Assembly (NCBI GenBank): GCA_030746295.1 | Contig: JASLMY010000070.1 | Coordinates: 13,841 to 20,021, forward strand | DNA from: Alphaproteobacteria bacterium | Lineage (GTDB): Bacteria; Pseudomonadota; Alphaproteobacteria; GCA-2731375 | Direction of reading: 5' to 3' | Length of the DNA: 6,181 bases | Part shown: piece after piece, positions 5,443 through 6,181 of the stretch | How positions within the stretch are numbered: the stretch's first letter is position 1 | Layout: every line of letters starts with the position of its first letter | Translations under genes and position numbers: made by a program | The notes under the pieces: generated by a model | Told to the model about the DNA's origin: nothing | The model's database searches: none | What the model saw: the letters and a program-made list of their open reading frames with translations, nothing else

Positions 5443-6181
5443 ATGAACAAAGCAAGCTACGACCACACCGACACGGAGCAAATCGAAGGGGGCAAGCCGG
5501 GCGTCCAGCTGACCGCGACGCCGACCGCGGTCGGTCTGGCGGACCAGCGGCTCGACAATGTCCGCACTTGGATGCGGGCCCTGGTCGAGGCCGGCACGGT
5601 GCCGGGGCTCGCCGTCGTCGTCTCCCGGCGCGGCCAGATCGTCTTTCACGAGCTCGCCGGCTCGATGGATCTCGAGGCCGGCAAGCCAGTCCGACCCGAC
5701 ACCATCTACCGCATCTATTCGATGACCAAGCCGATCGTCTGCGCCGCCGCGATGATGCTCTACGAGGAAGGCAAGTTCCAGCTCGACGACCCGATCACGC
5801 GCCATCTGCCGGCTTTCGAGAAGATGCGTGTCGCCGTCATGGACGGTGACGGCGAGGCCAGCTTCGTCCCGGCAGCACGCGGCATCAGCTTTCGCGACCT
5901 GATGACCCACACCTCCGGCCTCGTCTACGGCGGCATGGTCGGGCCACCCTTCGCCAACTGGTACCAGGACGCCGGCGTCGAGTTCAATTTCACCGACAGC
6001 CAGGAAAGCCTCGCCGAGATGGTCGCCCGAGTGCCCGAGGTGCCGCTGATGGCGCACCCCGGCACGGAATGGAACTACGGCATCTCGATCGATGTCCTGG
6101 GCCATCTGGTCGAGATCCTGGCCGACCGGCCGCTGGACGAGTTCCTGGCCGAGCGCATCTTCCAACCCTTGGGCATGACGG
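5443..6181 (+). CDS. Serine hydrolase, class C beta-lactamase/family VIII esterase-like (3' end cut)
   Basis: The frame runs from ATG 5443 off the window end, giving 246 residues of a protein normally around 390-430. It belongs to the beta-lactamase/penicillin-binding-like serine hydrolase fold (Pfam Beta-lactamase). The nucleophile motif SMTK lies at 93-96 (Ser93, Lys96) after RIYSMTKP. LMTHTSGL (153-160) is the typical downstream block. The second motif Tyr is Tyr212 in WNYGISIDVLG (210-220), the Y-x-S/DVLG form I associate with family VIII carboxylesterases (EstB-like) rather than the YxN of true AmpC enzymes. LAERIFQPLGMT at the window edge is also conserved. There is no signal peptide, so a cytoplasmic esterase or amidase is more likely than an antibiotic-resistance enzyme. 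The binding site AAGGCGG (5425-5431) overlaps the previous stop with an 11-nt spacer, and a closer GAG is at 5435-5437. Substrate unknown. Confidence 0.88.
   Translation, partial: MNKASYDHTDTEQIEGGKPGVQLTATPTAVGLADQRLDNVRTWMRALVEAGTVPGLAVVVSRRGQIVFHELAGSMDLEAGKPVRPDTIYRIYSMTKPIVCAAAMMLYEEGKFQLDDPITRHLPAFEKMRVAVMDGDGEASFVPAARGISFRDLMTHTSGLVYGGMVGPPFANWYQDAGVEFNFTDSQESLAEMVARVPEVPLMAHPGTEWNYGISIDVLGHLVEILADRPLDEFLAERIFQPLGMT

Noticed and set aside
5347..6165. A 272-codon minus-strand frame opposite the serine hydrolase
   Set aside because: The plus strand carries SMTK, LMTHTSGL and the Tyr212 motif in frame. The minus-strand translation shows no family signature and is a codon-bias artefact.
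5443..6181. Antibiotic-resistance beta-lactamase
   Set aside because: The SxxK motif is present, but there is no signal peptide and the second motif is Y-G-I-S followed by DVLG instead of YxN, which fits an esterase-like serine hydrolase better.

Overview
The window is about 6.2 kb of high-GC, densely coded bacterial chromosome. No intergenic gap exceeds about 130 bp, there are no RNA genes, and I see no mobile elements, CRISPR arrays or other signs of horizontal transfer. The metW tail followed by a convergent, family-specific methyltransferase and a DUF985 cupin is a neighbourhood I associate with Alphaproteobacteria. Together with the codon bias it suggests a Rhodospirillales-like, free-living alphaproteobacterium, possibly from a metagenome. 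That placement is inference, because no rRNA or marker gene is present.

Layout. (1) 1-174: the 3' end of metW (methionine biosynthesis), reading right. (2) 224-967: a methyltransferase-fold protein with a degenerate SAM pocket, reading left and convergent with metW. (3) 1006-1446: a DUF985 cupin reading right, divergent from the methyltransferase across 38 bp. (4) 1455-2219: an NAD(P)-dependent short-chain dehydrogenase reading left, tail to tail with the cupin. (5) 2220-2349: a 130-bp divergent control region holding a repeated octamer spaced by two helical turns. (6) 2350-3198: an exported amidohydrolase-2 family metalloenzyme. (7) 3291-4295: a TauD/TfdA-like Fe(II)/2-oxoglutarate dioxygenase. 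(8) 4400-4717, 4743-5426 and 5443 to the end: a tight co-directional run of a two-helix membrane protein, a two-domain dimeric alpha/beta-barrel protein and a family VIII-like serine hydrolase (cut by the window end). A candidate promoter with an overlapping perfect inverted repeat lies before the run.

Functionally, the first part is housekeeping (methionine) plus conserved genes of unknown role. The middle and right look like small-molecule catabolism or detoxification: SDR, amidohydrolase, 2OG oxygenase and esterase-like hydrolase. Substrates cannot be read from the sequence. I found no convincing undescribed system. The best leads are the two putative operator sites, the membrane protein/barrel/serine hydrolase run, and the methyltransferase family that lacks the usual SAM ribose-binding acidic residue.
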